Positions 25,359 to 32,365 of a stretch of 37,378 bases of DNA are shown here, in pieces. This DNA is from Acidobacteriota bacterium. GTDB lineage: Bacteria; Acidobacteriota; Terriglobia; Bryobacterales; Bryobacteraceae. Both the position numbers and the translations under genes were made by a program. Each line of letters opens with the position of its first letter. Positions within the stretch are counted from its first letter, which is position 1. A model generated the notes under the pieces. It made no database searches, was not told the DNA's origin, and was given only the letters and a program-made list of their open reading frames with translations. The DNA is taken from contig CANIVU010000089.1 in assembly GCA_947470805.1 (NCBI GenBank), forward strand, positions 1 to 37,378, written 5' to 3'.

Positions 25359-26354
25359 TTGGACCTCTCTCAATTCGATTATGAACTGCCCGAGGAGTTG
25401 ATTGCCCAGAATCCTCCCGCCGAACGGGATGGCGCGCGGATGCTGGTGCTCAATCGGGCCGCTGGAACCTGGCAGGATCGCCTCTTTCGAGACCTTCCGT
25501 CGTTTGTGAAACCGGGCGACACGATGGTGTTCAACAATTCGCGCGTGTTCAAATCGCGACTGATCGGACATCGCAAAGGGCACACCGGACGCGTCGAAGT
25601 GTTCCTGGCGGAACAGATGGGTGACCGTTGGCGCGCGCTCGTGCGGCCGGGGCGGAAACTGCCGCCGGGAACAGTTGTTGAATTTGCACCTGGCTTTCGC
25701 GCTGTGATTGAGGATCGATTGGAGCATGGTGAGCGGAGTGTTCGCCTGGAAGCTGCCGACGAGTGGGAAGCAATCCAAGCGCACGGCCACATGCCACTGC
25801 CTCCCTATATTCGCCGCGCCGACGATAGCGGCGACGGGGAACGGTACCAGACCGTTTTCGCACGGGAGCGAGGAAGCGTTGCCGCTCCCACCGCCGGTCT
25901 TCACTTTACCCCCGCCGTGCTGGCGGCCTGCGCGGACGCCGGCGCGCACCGCGCGGAGGTGACGTTGCACGTCGGCCTCGGGACTTTCCAGCCGTTGCAT
26001 TCCACGACCGTGGAAGAGAACCAACTGCACCATGAACGCTACCACGTCCCGCCCGAGTCGTCGGCGCGGATACAAGGGGCCGAACGGGTGATCGCCGTTG
26101 GCACCACGTCTGTTCGTACCGTCGAATCGTTCGCCCAGTTCGGCAATGCGGGCCAGACAAATCTGTTCATCTACCCCGGCTACGAATTCCGCCGCGTGAA
26201 CGCTATGGTGACGAATTTCCACCTGCCGCAGTCCAGCCTGCTGCTGCTCGTCAGCGCCTTTGCCGGGCATGCGTTCACAATGGCCGCGTATCGTCATGCC
26301 GTGGCCGAACGCTACCGGTTTTTCAGCTACGGCGATTGCATGTTAATCCTTTGA
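25359..26354 (+). CDS. queA: S-adenosylmethionine:tRNA ribosyltransferase-isomerase QueA
   Basis: This 331-aa enzyme converts preQ1 in tRNA to epoxyqueuosine using S-adenosylmethionine as ribosyl donor. Typical segments are [94 protein letters not shown] and [19 protein letters not shown]. The start is TTG at 25359, giving the canonical N-terminus; the next in-frame ATG would remove 27 conserved residues. It diverges from tsaD and is followed after one base by the ceramidase-like gene. Confidence 0.97.
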   Translation: MDLSQFDYELPEELIAQNPPAERDGARMLVLNRAAGTWQDRLFRDLPSFVKPGDTMVFNNSRVFKSRLIGHRKGHTGRVEVFLAEQMGDRWRALVRPGRKLPPGTVVEFAPGFRAVIEDRLEHGERSVRLEAADEWEAIQAHGHMPLPPYIRRADDSGDGERYQTVFARERGSVAAPTAGLHFTPAVLAACADAGAHRAEVTLHVGLGTFQPLHSTTVEENQLHHERYHVPPESSARIQGAERVIAVGTTSVRTVESFAQFGNAGQTNLFIYPGYEFRRVNAMVTNFHLPQSSLLLLVSAFAGHAFTMAAYRHAVAERYRFFSYGDCMLIL

Positions 26355-26355
26355 T

Positions 26356-27735
26356 ATGCCGATCTCTCGCCGCGCTCTGTTGATGGGCCTCGCCGCGCCG
26401 AACACGCTTCGCGCCGGTGCCGCCACGGCCAATATCTCCCCCGCTCTGGGCTCCTCGCTCGCCGGCGGAATGACGGATCGCAAATGCACTGACGTGCACG
26501 ATGAATTGCTGGTCCGTTGCGCCGCGCTCGAAAGCGGCTCGACCCGCATGCTGTTGGCAACCATCGATTCCTGCATGGTTCCGCGTACGATTCTCGACAA
26601 AGTGCGCGCCCGCATCAGCCGGGAGAACTCCATTGCCCCGGAGTTCATTCTGATGAGCTCTACGCATACGCACAGCGCACCGCCCGCCATGCATCTCTTC
26701 CAAAGCATGCCGGATCCGAAGTATCTGGAGATGCTGGAAACGCGGCTTATCGACGCCGCTCGCATGGCCTTCACACGCCTCCGCCCCGCCCGCTTCGGCG
26801 CCGCCGTGGGCAAGGAGCCTTCACTCATCTGCAACCGCCGCTACTACCTGAAGGAAGGCGCCGTCCCCGCCGATCCCTTCGGCCGCCGCACCGACAAAGT
26901 GCAAATGAACCCCAATCTCGACAGCCCGGATCTGCTCCAACCCGCCGGGCCCACCGATCCCGATCACCCCGTCCTCGCCGCCATCGGCGCCGACGGGAAA
27001 CCCATCTGGGTCTACGCCAGCTACGCACTCCACTACGCCGGCTACAATCCCGGCACCCACGCCAGCGCCGACTACTTTGGCGCTTGGTCGAAGCGCGTGG
27101 AAGCTGCCACCAGCAACGACTGCGTCGCCCTTCTCTCCAACGGTTGCAGCGGCAATATCAACGCCATGGTCTATGCCCGCCAATATCCAACCCGCAACGA
27201 TTACGCGTTTATCGATCGCGTCGCCTCCGTTCTCGCCATTGAGACGCTCCGCGTGCTGAAAACCATCGAATATCGAGACTCGGTGCCCCTAGCCGCAAAG
27301 ATGGCGGACGTCGAAATCGGCATCCGCCGGCCCAGCGCCGCCGAACTGGCGGACGCCGTCAAACGAGTCGGCGCCAACCCCGGCAACGACTACAAAGATC
27401 GCGCCGATATCTACGCCCGCGAGACCATCTACATGAGCCGCTATCCGGCCAGCCGTCCCGTCCCCGTTCAGGCGTTGAAGATCGGCGACGTCGCCATCGG
27501 CACCTTCCCCGGCGAGACCTTCGTCGAACTCGGCCAAGCGGTCAAGAAGGCCAGTCCCCACAAGACCACAATCACCGTATCCATCGCCAACGACGCCTGC
27601 GGCTACATCCCCACCGCCGAAGCGTTCGACCTCGGTGGCTACGAAACCTGGCGGGCCAAATCAGCCCACGTCGAACGCGACGCCGCGGCCAAACTTGTTC
27701 GCGGCGTCGCTGCCGTGCTGGACCAGACTCGCTGA
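26356..27735 (+). CDS. Neutral ceramidase-like (NEUT/ALK N-terminal domain) secreted protein
   Basis: This is a 459-aa protein related to the N-terminal catalytic domain of neutral/alkaline non-lysosomal ceramidases. The N-terminus SRRALLMGLAA looks like a short twin-arginine-type signal. ATANISPALGSSLAGGM begins the domain. MSSTHTHSAP (His104, His106) is the zinc-site motif of ceramidases, followed by LLSNGCSGNINA and, near the end, IGTFPGETFVELGQAV and NDACGYIPTAEAFDLGGYE. The C-terminal immunoglobulin-like domain of full ceramidases is missing, as in many environmental homologues, so a ceramide substrate is uncertain. It begins one base after the queA stop. Use of C in the third codon position is higher than in genes before 22 kb. 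Confidence 0.88.
   Translation: MPISRRALLMGLAAPNTLRAGAATANISPALGSSLAGGMTDRKCTDVHDELLVRCAALESGSTRMLLATIDSCMVPRTILDKVRARISRENSIAPEFILMSSTHTHSAPPAMHLFQSMPDPKYLEMLETRLIDAARMAFTRLRPARFGAAVGKEPSLICNRRYYLKEGAVPADPFGRRTDKVQMNPNLDSPDLLQPAGPTDPDHPVLAAIGADGKPIWVYASYALHYAGYNPGTHASADYFGAWSKRVEAATSNDCVALLSNGCSGNINAMVYARQYPTRNDYAFIDRVASVLAIETLRVLKTIEYRDSVPLAAKMADVEIGIRRPSAAELADAVKRVGANPGNDYKDRADIYARETIYMSRYPASRPVPVQALKIGDVAIGTFPGETFVELGQAVKKASPHKTTITVSIANDACGYIPTAEAFDLGGYETWRAKSAHVERDAAAKLVRGVAAVLDQTR
27677..27710 (-). terminator. Hairpin inside the ceramidase-like tail, downstream of tldE
   Basis: GCGACGCCGCG (27677-27687) pairs with CGCGGCGTCGC (27700-27710), 11 bp with a 12-nt loop. It lies 34 nt past the tldE stop on the minus strand and within the opposing coding tail. 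It is a candidate terminator for tldDE. Confidence 0.5.
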
Positions 27736-27740
27736 AACGA

Positions 27741-27757
27741 AACGCTAAAACAGCGTT
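27741..27757 (+). terminator. Hairpin directly after the ceramidase-like gene
   Basis: AACGCT and AGCGTT pair around a 5-nt loop; AACGA and TCGTT extend the stem beyond a 3-nt bulge. It begins 5 bp after the ceramidase-like stop codon and covers the tldE stop, so it may end plus-strand transcription. Confidence 0.45.
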
Positions 27758-29082
27758 ACTTCGTTGAACGAAAAATCATTGACCAGCATCGCCGGCACAA
27801 CCATATCGAACGCCTCTTCGCCGGACCCGCGCTCCGGCGCCGACATCGCCTCCACCCGGTGCAATACGTCAATCACCGACTCGTTAAACCGGAAGTTGTG
27901 CAGCCCGCAAACGATCTGCCCGTCCTCCACCAGGAACGTGCCGTCGCGCGTCATCCCCGTCATCACTTTCCGGAACGGATCCACCTCGCGGATGTACCAA
28001 AGCCGTGTCACCAGAACGCCCGTGCCGAGCTTCGCCAGTAGCGCCTCGCGCGACTCCGTGCCACCAGCAATCACAATATTGCCGACGCTCTCCCCGCCCT
28101 CGCTTGGCAGGCTCGACCCATGTCCCGTGGGCGTGCGCCCGGCCCGCAGCGCCGCCGCACGCCCATAGGGCATCTCGCCCGGCACGCCATCGGCGAACAG
28201 TGTCAACGTCTGGCGTGGCACGCCCTCGCCATCGAACGGCGCACCATCCTGCAGCGGATGCCGCACGTCGTCATAAATCGAAATGTTCTTTCCAAACAGC
28301 TGCTGGTCCAGGCGTCCCGTCAGAAAGCTCCGTTCCTCCTCGATGGCCGTCGCGGTGCAGTCGCCAAAGATCTGCCCGACGAAGTCCAACACCGCCGCCG
28401 GCTCCAACAGCACTCGATACTTACCCGGCTCCATCCGCCGCGGCTTGGCGGAATGGGCCGCTTTCTCCGCTGCGCTCCGTGCCAGCCGGACCGGGTCCAA
28501 ATCCCCGGCCGACACCGCGCTCGCCTTCGCCCAGCCGCTCGAATCGGCCGCCGTTGCGGTGATGGAAAAAGTCGCGCCTGTCTCATCGTGCCGGACAAAA
28601 ACGCCGTTACTGTTCACTAGAATCTGCGAAGACCGGGACGTCTCAAAAATCCCAGCCGCCACCTGCCCCGCCGTCGCGACACACGCAATCGCCTCCCGCA
28701 CCGCCTCCGCCCGCACCTGTGGCGAATACGCCGCCGTGGCCTCATCCCAGCGCATCACCGGCGTTACCGGCGATGGTTCATAGAGCGCTAATAGATTCGC
28801 GTCCGGCTCGCTCGCACGCGCCAGCGCGATCGCCGACTTTGTCGCCTCGCGGATGTTGGCGAACCGGTTCGTCGTCGCCCGCGCCGTCCGCTGCCCAATG
28901 GCGACGCGAATCGAAATCGCCCGCGACTCCTCGCTCACATTCTGATGAATGCCGTTATTGGCGAACCGCGTTAGCGAGCTCTCCTCAGCCGCCAGATACA
29001 CTTCCACATCGTGAACCCCATACGCCCGTGCCTCGACGCGCGCAATGTCAAACCACTCCCGTGCCTGCGTATCCGTCATCAC
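27745..29082 (-). CDS. tldE: TldE/PmbA-type metalloprotease-related subunit
   Basis: This 445-aa non-catalytic partner of TldD belongs to the TldD/PmbA family. It has the paired-domain layout: an N-terminal domain with GVHDVEVYLAAEESSLTRFANNGIHQ and ATTNRFANIREATKSAI, then a C-terminal domain with YRVLLEPAAVLDFVGQIFGD, ISIYDDVRHPLQDGAPFDGEGVPRQTLTLF and IVIAGGTESREALLAKLGTGVLVTRLWYI. The HExxxH metal motif is absent, as expected for TldE. The ATG overlaps the tldD stop by 4 bp. In Escherichia coli the TldD/TldE heterodimer digests unfolded peptides and matures modified peptides. No peptide precursor is visible here. Confidence 0.92.
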   Translation of the reverse strand: MMTDTQAREWFDIARVEARAYGVHDVEVYLAAEESSLTRFANNGIHQNVSEESRAISIRVAIGQRTARATTNRFANIREATKSAIALARASEPDANLLALYEPSPVTPVMRWDEATAAYSPQVRAEAVREAIACVATAGQVAAGIFETSRSSQILVNSNGVFVRHDETGATFSITATAADSSGWAKASAVSAGDLDPVRLARSAAEKAAHSAKPRRMEPGKYRVLLEPAAVLDFVGQIFGDCTATAIEEERSFLTGRLDQQLFGKNISIYDDVRHPLQDGAPFDGEGVPRQTLTLFADGVPGEMPYGRAAALRAGRTPTGHGSSLPSEGGESVGNIVIAGGTESREALLAKLGTGVLVTRLWYIREVDPFRKVMTGMTRDGTFLVEDGQIVCGLHNFRFNESVIDVLHRVEAMSAPERGSGEEAFDMVVPAMLVNDFSFNEVTLF

Positions 29083-30524
29083 AAACTCCCTACCGCAATG
29101 CGGCCAAACCGCGAAGGGCTCGCCCCGTGCCCGGTACCCATCACCTGTTCCGGTTGTCCCTTACCGCAATTCGGTACCCCCCACAGCGTCCAGTTGTCGC
29201 GATTCCCAATCGCCTCGCAGGCATTCCAGAACTGCGTTGAAATGCCGCTATACACGGGGTTCTTCAGCATCCGCACCCGCTTGCCATACCGGATCTCCCA
29301 AGCCACTTCACAGCCGAATTGAAAGTTGTACCGCTTATCGTCAATCGACCAGCTCTTGTTCGTCTCCATGTAGATTGCGTGTGGAACATCGAACAGCTCC
29401 TCCAACGACGAAGTCCCCGGCTCCAGACTCGTATTCGTCATGCGGATCAACGGCAGCCGGTCCCAGTTCGCCGCCCGCAAACACCCATTCGACCGTCCCT
29501 CCCCCACAGCCCCAGCCGTCTCCCGGCTCGTCAAATAGCCCGTAAACAAGCCCTCGCGAATGATATCGGTGCGCTGCGCCGCCACGCCTTCATCGTCAAA
29601 CCCAAACGTCCCCAACCCCGGCCCATGCGTCTCCGTCGCGTCGCTCACCACATGTACCAACGGCGACCCATACCTCAAACTTCGCAACTGGTCGAGCGTC
29701 AGAAAACTCATCCCCGCGTAGTTCGCCTCGCTCCCCAATACCCGGTCCAACTCAATCGGATGCCCGATCGATTCATGAATTTGCAGTCCCAACTGCGAAC
29801 TATCAAGAATCAGAGTGAACTCGCCCGTCGGGCACACATCGGCGGCGTGCAGCGCGGCCGCTTCCTCGGCCAATCGCGGCGCATGCGCCAGCATGTCCAA
29901 CTCCTCCACCAGCTCCCAGCCCTTCAACTGATACTGCCCTCCAAACGAGTTCGGATACGAACGCTTCTGCAAGTCGCCGTCCTGGAACACGTGACAAGCG
30001 CACCCGGCCCCGGTCATCGTCCGGGTCTGCGCAATGACACTCCCTTCGGAGTTCGCAAACCACTGTCGCGTCCGAGTCGTATGGAACGAGGTCTCCGTCA
30101 ACGTCACGGCCTTATGGGCCCGCATCGCCTCATCCACCGCCAGCAAATGCGCCAGCTTCTGCGACACCGGAATGCTCAATGGATCAACGACGCACGGCGA
30201 GGCCCATGACGCCTGATGCACCGGTTCCGGCGCCAGGCGAACGGCCGAGCCCAACGCCAGCGTACTCGCCTTCGCAATCGCCCGCGCCTTCGAAATCGCT
30301 TTCTCAATTCCCGCCGGCGTCAGGTCGTCGGTTGCCGCGAATCCCCACCCGCCATCCACCAGCAGTCGGATCCCAATCCCCGCCGACTCGGTATCAGCCA
30401 CCTGTGACACCCGCCCGTTGCGTGTGGAGAGGTCCTGCGACCGCGACTCCACTAGCCGCACGTCGGCGTATTGCACGCCGTTCTGCGTGGCCAGGTCGAG
30501 CGCTCGAAGCACGATCTGTTGCAT
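29079..30524 (-). CDS. tldD: Metalloprotease TldD
   Basis: This is the 481-aa zinc-dependent catalytic subunit of the TldD/TldE protease. The HExxxH motif is His250-Glu251-x3-His255 (LQIHESIGHPIELDR). The conserved C-terminal cysteine ligand lies in VPNCGKGQPEQ. Other family features are GIRLLVDGGWGFAATDDLT, TFGFDDEGVAAQRTDIIREGLFTGYLTSRE and RMTNTSLEPGTSS. It diverges from the peroxiredoxin gene across a 22-bp gap. Identification is firm. Confidence 0.95.
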   Translation of the reverse strand: MQQIVLRALDLATQNGVQYADVRLVESRSQDLSTRNGRVSQVADTESAGIGIRLLVDGGWGFAATDDLTPAGIEKAISKARAIAKASTLALGSAVRLAPEPVHQASWASPCVVDPLSIPVSQKLAHLLAVDEAMRAHKAVTLTETSFHTTRTRQWFANSEGSVIAQTRTMTGAGCACHVFQDGDLQKRSYPNSFGGQYQLKGWELVEELDMLAHAPRLAEEAAALHAADVCPTGEFTLILDSSQLGLQIHESIGHPIELDRVLGSEANYAGMSFLTLDQLRSLRYGSPLVHVVSDATETHGPGLGTFGFDDEGVAAQRTDIIREGLFTGYLTSRETAGAVGEGRSNGCLRAANWDRLPLIRMTNTSLEPGTSSLEELFDVPHAIYMETNKSWSIDDKRYNFQFGCEVAWEIRYGKRVRMLKNPVYSGISTQFWNACEAIGNRDNWTLWGVPNCGKGQPEQVMGTGHGASPSRFGRIAVGSL

Positions 30525-30546
30525 ATGGTCTATTGTGAAGGACTGT

Positions 30547-31017
30547 ATGCTTGCCTGGCTATTTGGCAGTCCCTTGGAGGTTGGCGCGCCGGCGCCCCCA
30601 TTCTCGTTGCCCGACGAGAACGGCCGCGGGGTCTCCCTCGCGAGTCTGAAAGGGAAGCCTGTCGTCCTCGTCTTCTACCCGGGTGATGACACGTCCATCT
30701 GCACCCAACAGCTCTGCGAAATTCGCGACGACTGGGCCGCCTTCAAACGACTCGGCGCAGCCGTCTATGGCGTCAATGGCCAAGGTCCCAACGCCCACGG
30801 CAAATTCTCGGCAAAGTACAAATTCCCGTTCCCTCTATTGGTCGATAGCGGCTGGGAGATGTCGCGCGCCTACAACGCCGGCTGGGGTTTGGTGCGTCGA
30901 ACCGTCTACGTGATCGGTCCTGATGGCCGCATCGCCTACGCCCAAAGAGGAAAGCCCTCCACCGCGGAAATTCTCTCCGCGATAGAGGGCTTCCTGAACC
31001 ACAAAACTACTTCTTGA
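30547..31017 (+). CDS. BCP/PrxQ-type peroxiredoxin (cysteine form)
   Basis: This 156-aa thiol peroxidase reduces hydrogen peroxide and organic peroxides. The universal active site PxxxTxxC is PGDDTSIC (Pro45, Thr49, Cys52). Cys57, five residues later, is the resolving cysteine in the usual BCP arrangement. FSLPDENGRGVSLASLKGKPVVLVF is the family N-terminal part. The frame is open upstream, but ATG 30547 with GAAGGA as ribosome site gives the right length. There is no signal peptide, so it should act in the cytoplasm. Its 3' end overlaps the convergent selenocysteine-type peroxiredoxin by 11 bp. Confidence 0.93.
   Translation: MLAWLFGSPLEVGAPAPPFSLPDENGRGVSLASLKGKPVVLVFYPGDDTSICTQQLCEIRDDWAAFKRLGAAVYGVNGQGPNAHGKFSAKYKFPFPLLVDSGWEMSRAYNAGWGLVRRTVYVIGPDGRIAYAQRGKPSTAEILSAIEGFLNHKTTS
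30952..30992 (-). terminator. Nested hairpin downstream of the selenocysteine peroxiredoxin
   Basis: AAGCCCTC (30952-30959) pairs with GAGGGCTT (30985-30992), and inside it CGCGGA (30963-30968) pairs with TCCGCG (30976-30981) on the same axis. This gives 14 bp with a symmetric 3-nt internal loop. It lies 14 nt past the minus-strand stop at 31007 and within the coding tail of the BCP gene. On the minus strand a T-rich stretch (TCCTCTTT) follows, so it is a likely terminator. Confidence 0.6.
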
Positions 31018-31531
31018 TTCGCTGACACGCCGCGATCGACGCTTCGTTGTGAGGCGCCGGCTTGGGATCGTAGATGATCTCCGCGATCTTGCCTTCTTTG
31101 TCAATGACGAACGTTGTGCGGCTGGCGATGCCGCGTTCAGTCATCAGGACGCCATACGCTTTCGCGGTGTTGCGATTCGGGAAATCCGAAAGTAGCGGGA
31201 ACTCCAGTGTCAGGTCGTCGGAGAAGCGCTTCAAAGACGGCGCTGCATCGACGCTGATTCCAAACACCTGCGAATCCGCTTCGTTAAAGTTTTTGATTCC
31301 AGCCTGGAACCCTTTCATTTCCGCGGTTCAGCCACCCGTAAACGCCAGCGGGAAGAAGGCCAGAACAACTGATTTCTTGCCTTTGAAATCCGCCAGCGAA
31401 AACGATTTGCCGGGAACCGAGGAACTGAGCTTGGAAAACTCCGGAGCCATATCGCCAACCTTCAGATGCGTCTTGCCGTCTTTGGCAAAAAGCATCGCGG
31501 CGGCGAAGCTCAGGAAGATGAGTTTCTTCAT
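31007..31531 (-). CDS. Periplasmic peroxiredoxin with TGA-encoded selenocysteine at the active site
   Basis: Read through one in-frame TGA (31328-31330), this frame encodes a 174-aa AhpC/TSA-family peroxiredoxin. Residues 1-16 are a signal peptide (MKKLIFLSFAAAMLFA). VGDMAPEFSKL and SFSLADFKGKKSVVLAFFPLAFTGG lead to the TGA at codon 68, followed without shift by TAEMKGFQAGIKNF. The TGA occupies exactly the peroxidatic position of PxxxTxxC (Pro61, Thr65, residue 68). The second half is intact: VFGISVDAAPSLKRFSDDL, YGVLMTERGIASRTTFVID with the conserved Arg, to the TAG stop. A SECIS-like hairpin lies 16 nt after the TGA (31295-31311). Both halves are fully conserved, so a decayed pseudogene is unlikely. 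A sequencing error at one base is the main alternative. Selenocysteine machinery is not in the window. Confidence 0.85.
31295..31311 (-). promoter_or_regulatory. SECIS-like hairpin downstream of the in-frame TGA
   Basis: On the minus strand GGTTCCA pairs with TGGAATC (7 bp including one G-T pair) around a GGC loop. It starts 16 nt after the TGA, and the loop begins 23 nt after it. Bacterial SECIS elements lie within the coding region just downstream of the UGA, with a guanine among the first loop bases; this fits both. Confidence 0.7.
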
Positions 31532-31615
31532 AGTTCGTCCTCGTTGAAATGGAACTGCTCTAGTATTCTAGCGCCTCGCGATCATTTCGGCGGGGCGAAT
31601 GCGCACTTACCTGTG

Positions 31616-32365
31616 ATGGCTACCGCCGTTCTCCTCCTGACCGGAATCATCGCGTTCTTATGCGTCACGGCCAATGATTCCAACTTCGGCCCCATGCGCG
31701 CCATGCTGGCAATGGCCCAGTTGGGGCTTGTCTTTGTTCGCGATCTGCTCCTCACAAACACCATCGCGCGCCAGTCCCGCTGGCTCGCGCTGGCCTACCT
31801 CGTCGCCGCCGCCGCGGCCTTCCTCTGCCTGCTTGCCAGTCAGCACGGCTACGGCGAACTCTCTGACGCCGCCCTGCTCCTCGCCCCCATCGCCGCCTTC
31901 GGCACCCCTCTAACCGCACTCCTCGCTATCCACTGGCGCCACCCTGCCCCGGCCATCCTCTGCGCCTGCGTCGTTCTCGCCGGAGCCTACGTCAACGGCT
32001 TCATCCTCCCACAAATCTTCCGCAGCAACGCTCCGCCGCCGATCCCGCTCGCCGCCAACGCCCCGCTCGAAGACTGGCGACCTTACTTCATGGGGGCCCA
32101 GCGCGAACGCGTCATCACCCTCCTCAAACAGCGCCCCACACTCGAAGCCGATCTGATCGCCGGCCTCCAATCCCAGGAGCCTCTCGAAATGCTCCACACC
32201 TTCGATCTCATCTCGGCACTTGAACCCGCTCCCACCCCCGCCTTGCGCGACGCCTTCAGCGACGCCCGGAAACGCCTCGCCCCGCTCGTCACGCCCAAAA
32301 CAGAAGAGGCCTGGCGGATTCGAACTCGCCAGGCCTCGGAAGCGCTCGGAATGCCGAACTCCTAG
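31616..32365 (+). CDS. Integral membrane protein of unknown function
   Basis: This is a 249-aa protein not recognised as a known family. The first 125 residues hold four to five hydrophobic segments (ATAVLLLTGIIAFLCVTA, LALAYLVAAAAAFLCLLAS, ALLLAPIAAFGTPLTALLAI, AILCACVVLAGAYVNGFILP). The remaining ~115 residues are soluble and helical, rich in Pro, Ala and Arg (MGAQRERVITLLKQRPTLEADLIAGL, then EAWRIRTRQASEALGMPNS). I place the start at ATG 31616, where the hydrophobic region begins; the upstream open frame overlaps the peroxiredoxin gene. It ends with a 4-bp overlap with the convergent M24 gene. The coding tail contains a strong hairpin. Confidence 0.75.
   Translation: MATAVLLLTGIIAFLCVTANDSNFGPMRAMLAMAQLGLVFVRDLLLTNTIARQSRWLALAYLVAAAAAFLCLLASQHGYGELSDAALLLAPIAAFGTPLTALLAIHWRHPAPAILCACVVLAGAYVNGFILPQIFRSNAPPPIPLAANAPLEDWRPYFMGAQRERVITLLKQRPTLEADLIAGLQSQEPLEMLHTFDLISALEPAPTPALRDAFSDARKRLAPLVTPKTEEAWRIRTRQASEALGMPNS
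32306..32337 (-). terminator. Terminator hairpin downstream of the M24 peptidase gene
   Basis: GAGGCCTGGCG (32306-32316) and CGCCAGGCCTC (32327-32337) form a perfect 11-bp stem with a 10-nt loop. It lies 24 nt past the M24 stop on the minus strand, and TTCTGTTTT follows on that strand, so it looks like an intrinsic terminator. It is embedded in the coding tail of the opposing membrane-protein gene. Confidence 0.7.

Noticed and set aside
26356-27735. Full neutral ceramidase
   Set aside because: Only the N-terminal-type domain is present and the C-terminal domain is missing, so a ceramide substrate is not claimed.
31007-31531. Peroxiredoxin as a simple nonsense pseudogene
   Set aside because: Only one codon is affected, at the exact Cys position; the rest is fully conserved, both ends are normal, and a SECIS-like hairpin follows. 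A sequencing error is still possible.
32306-32337. tRNA-like sequence (GATTCGAACT in a stem)
   Set aside because: The T-arm resemblance is only the loop of an 11-bp hairpin. No acceptor, D or anticodon arms can be formed around it.
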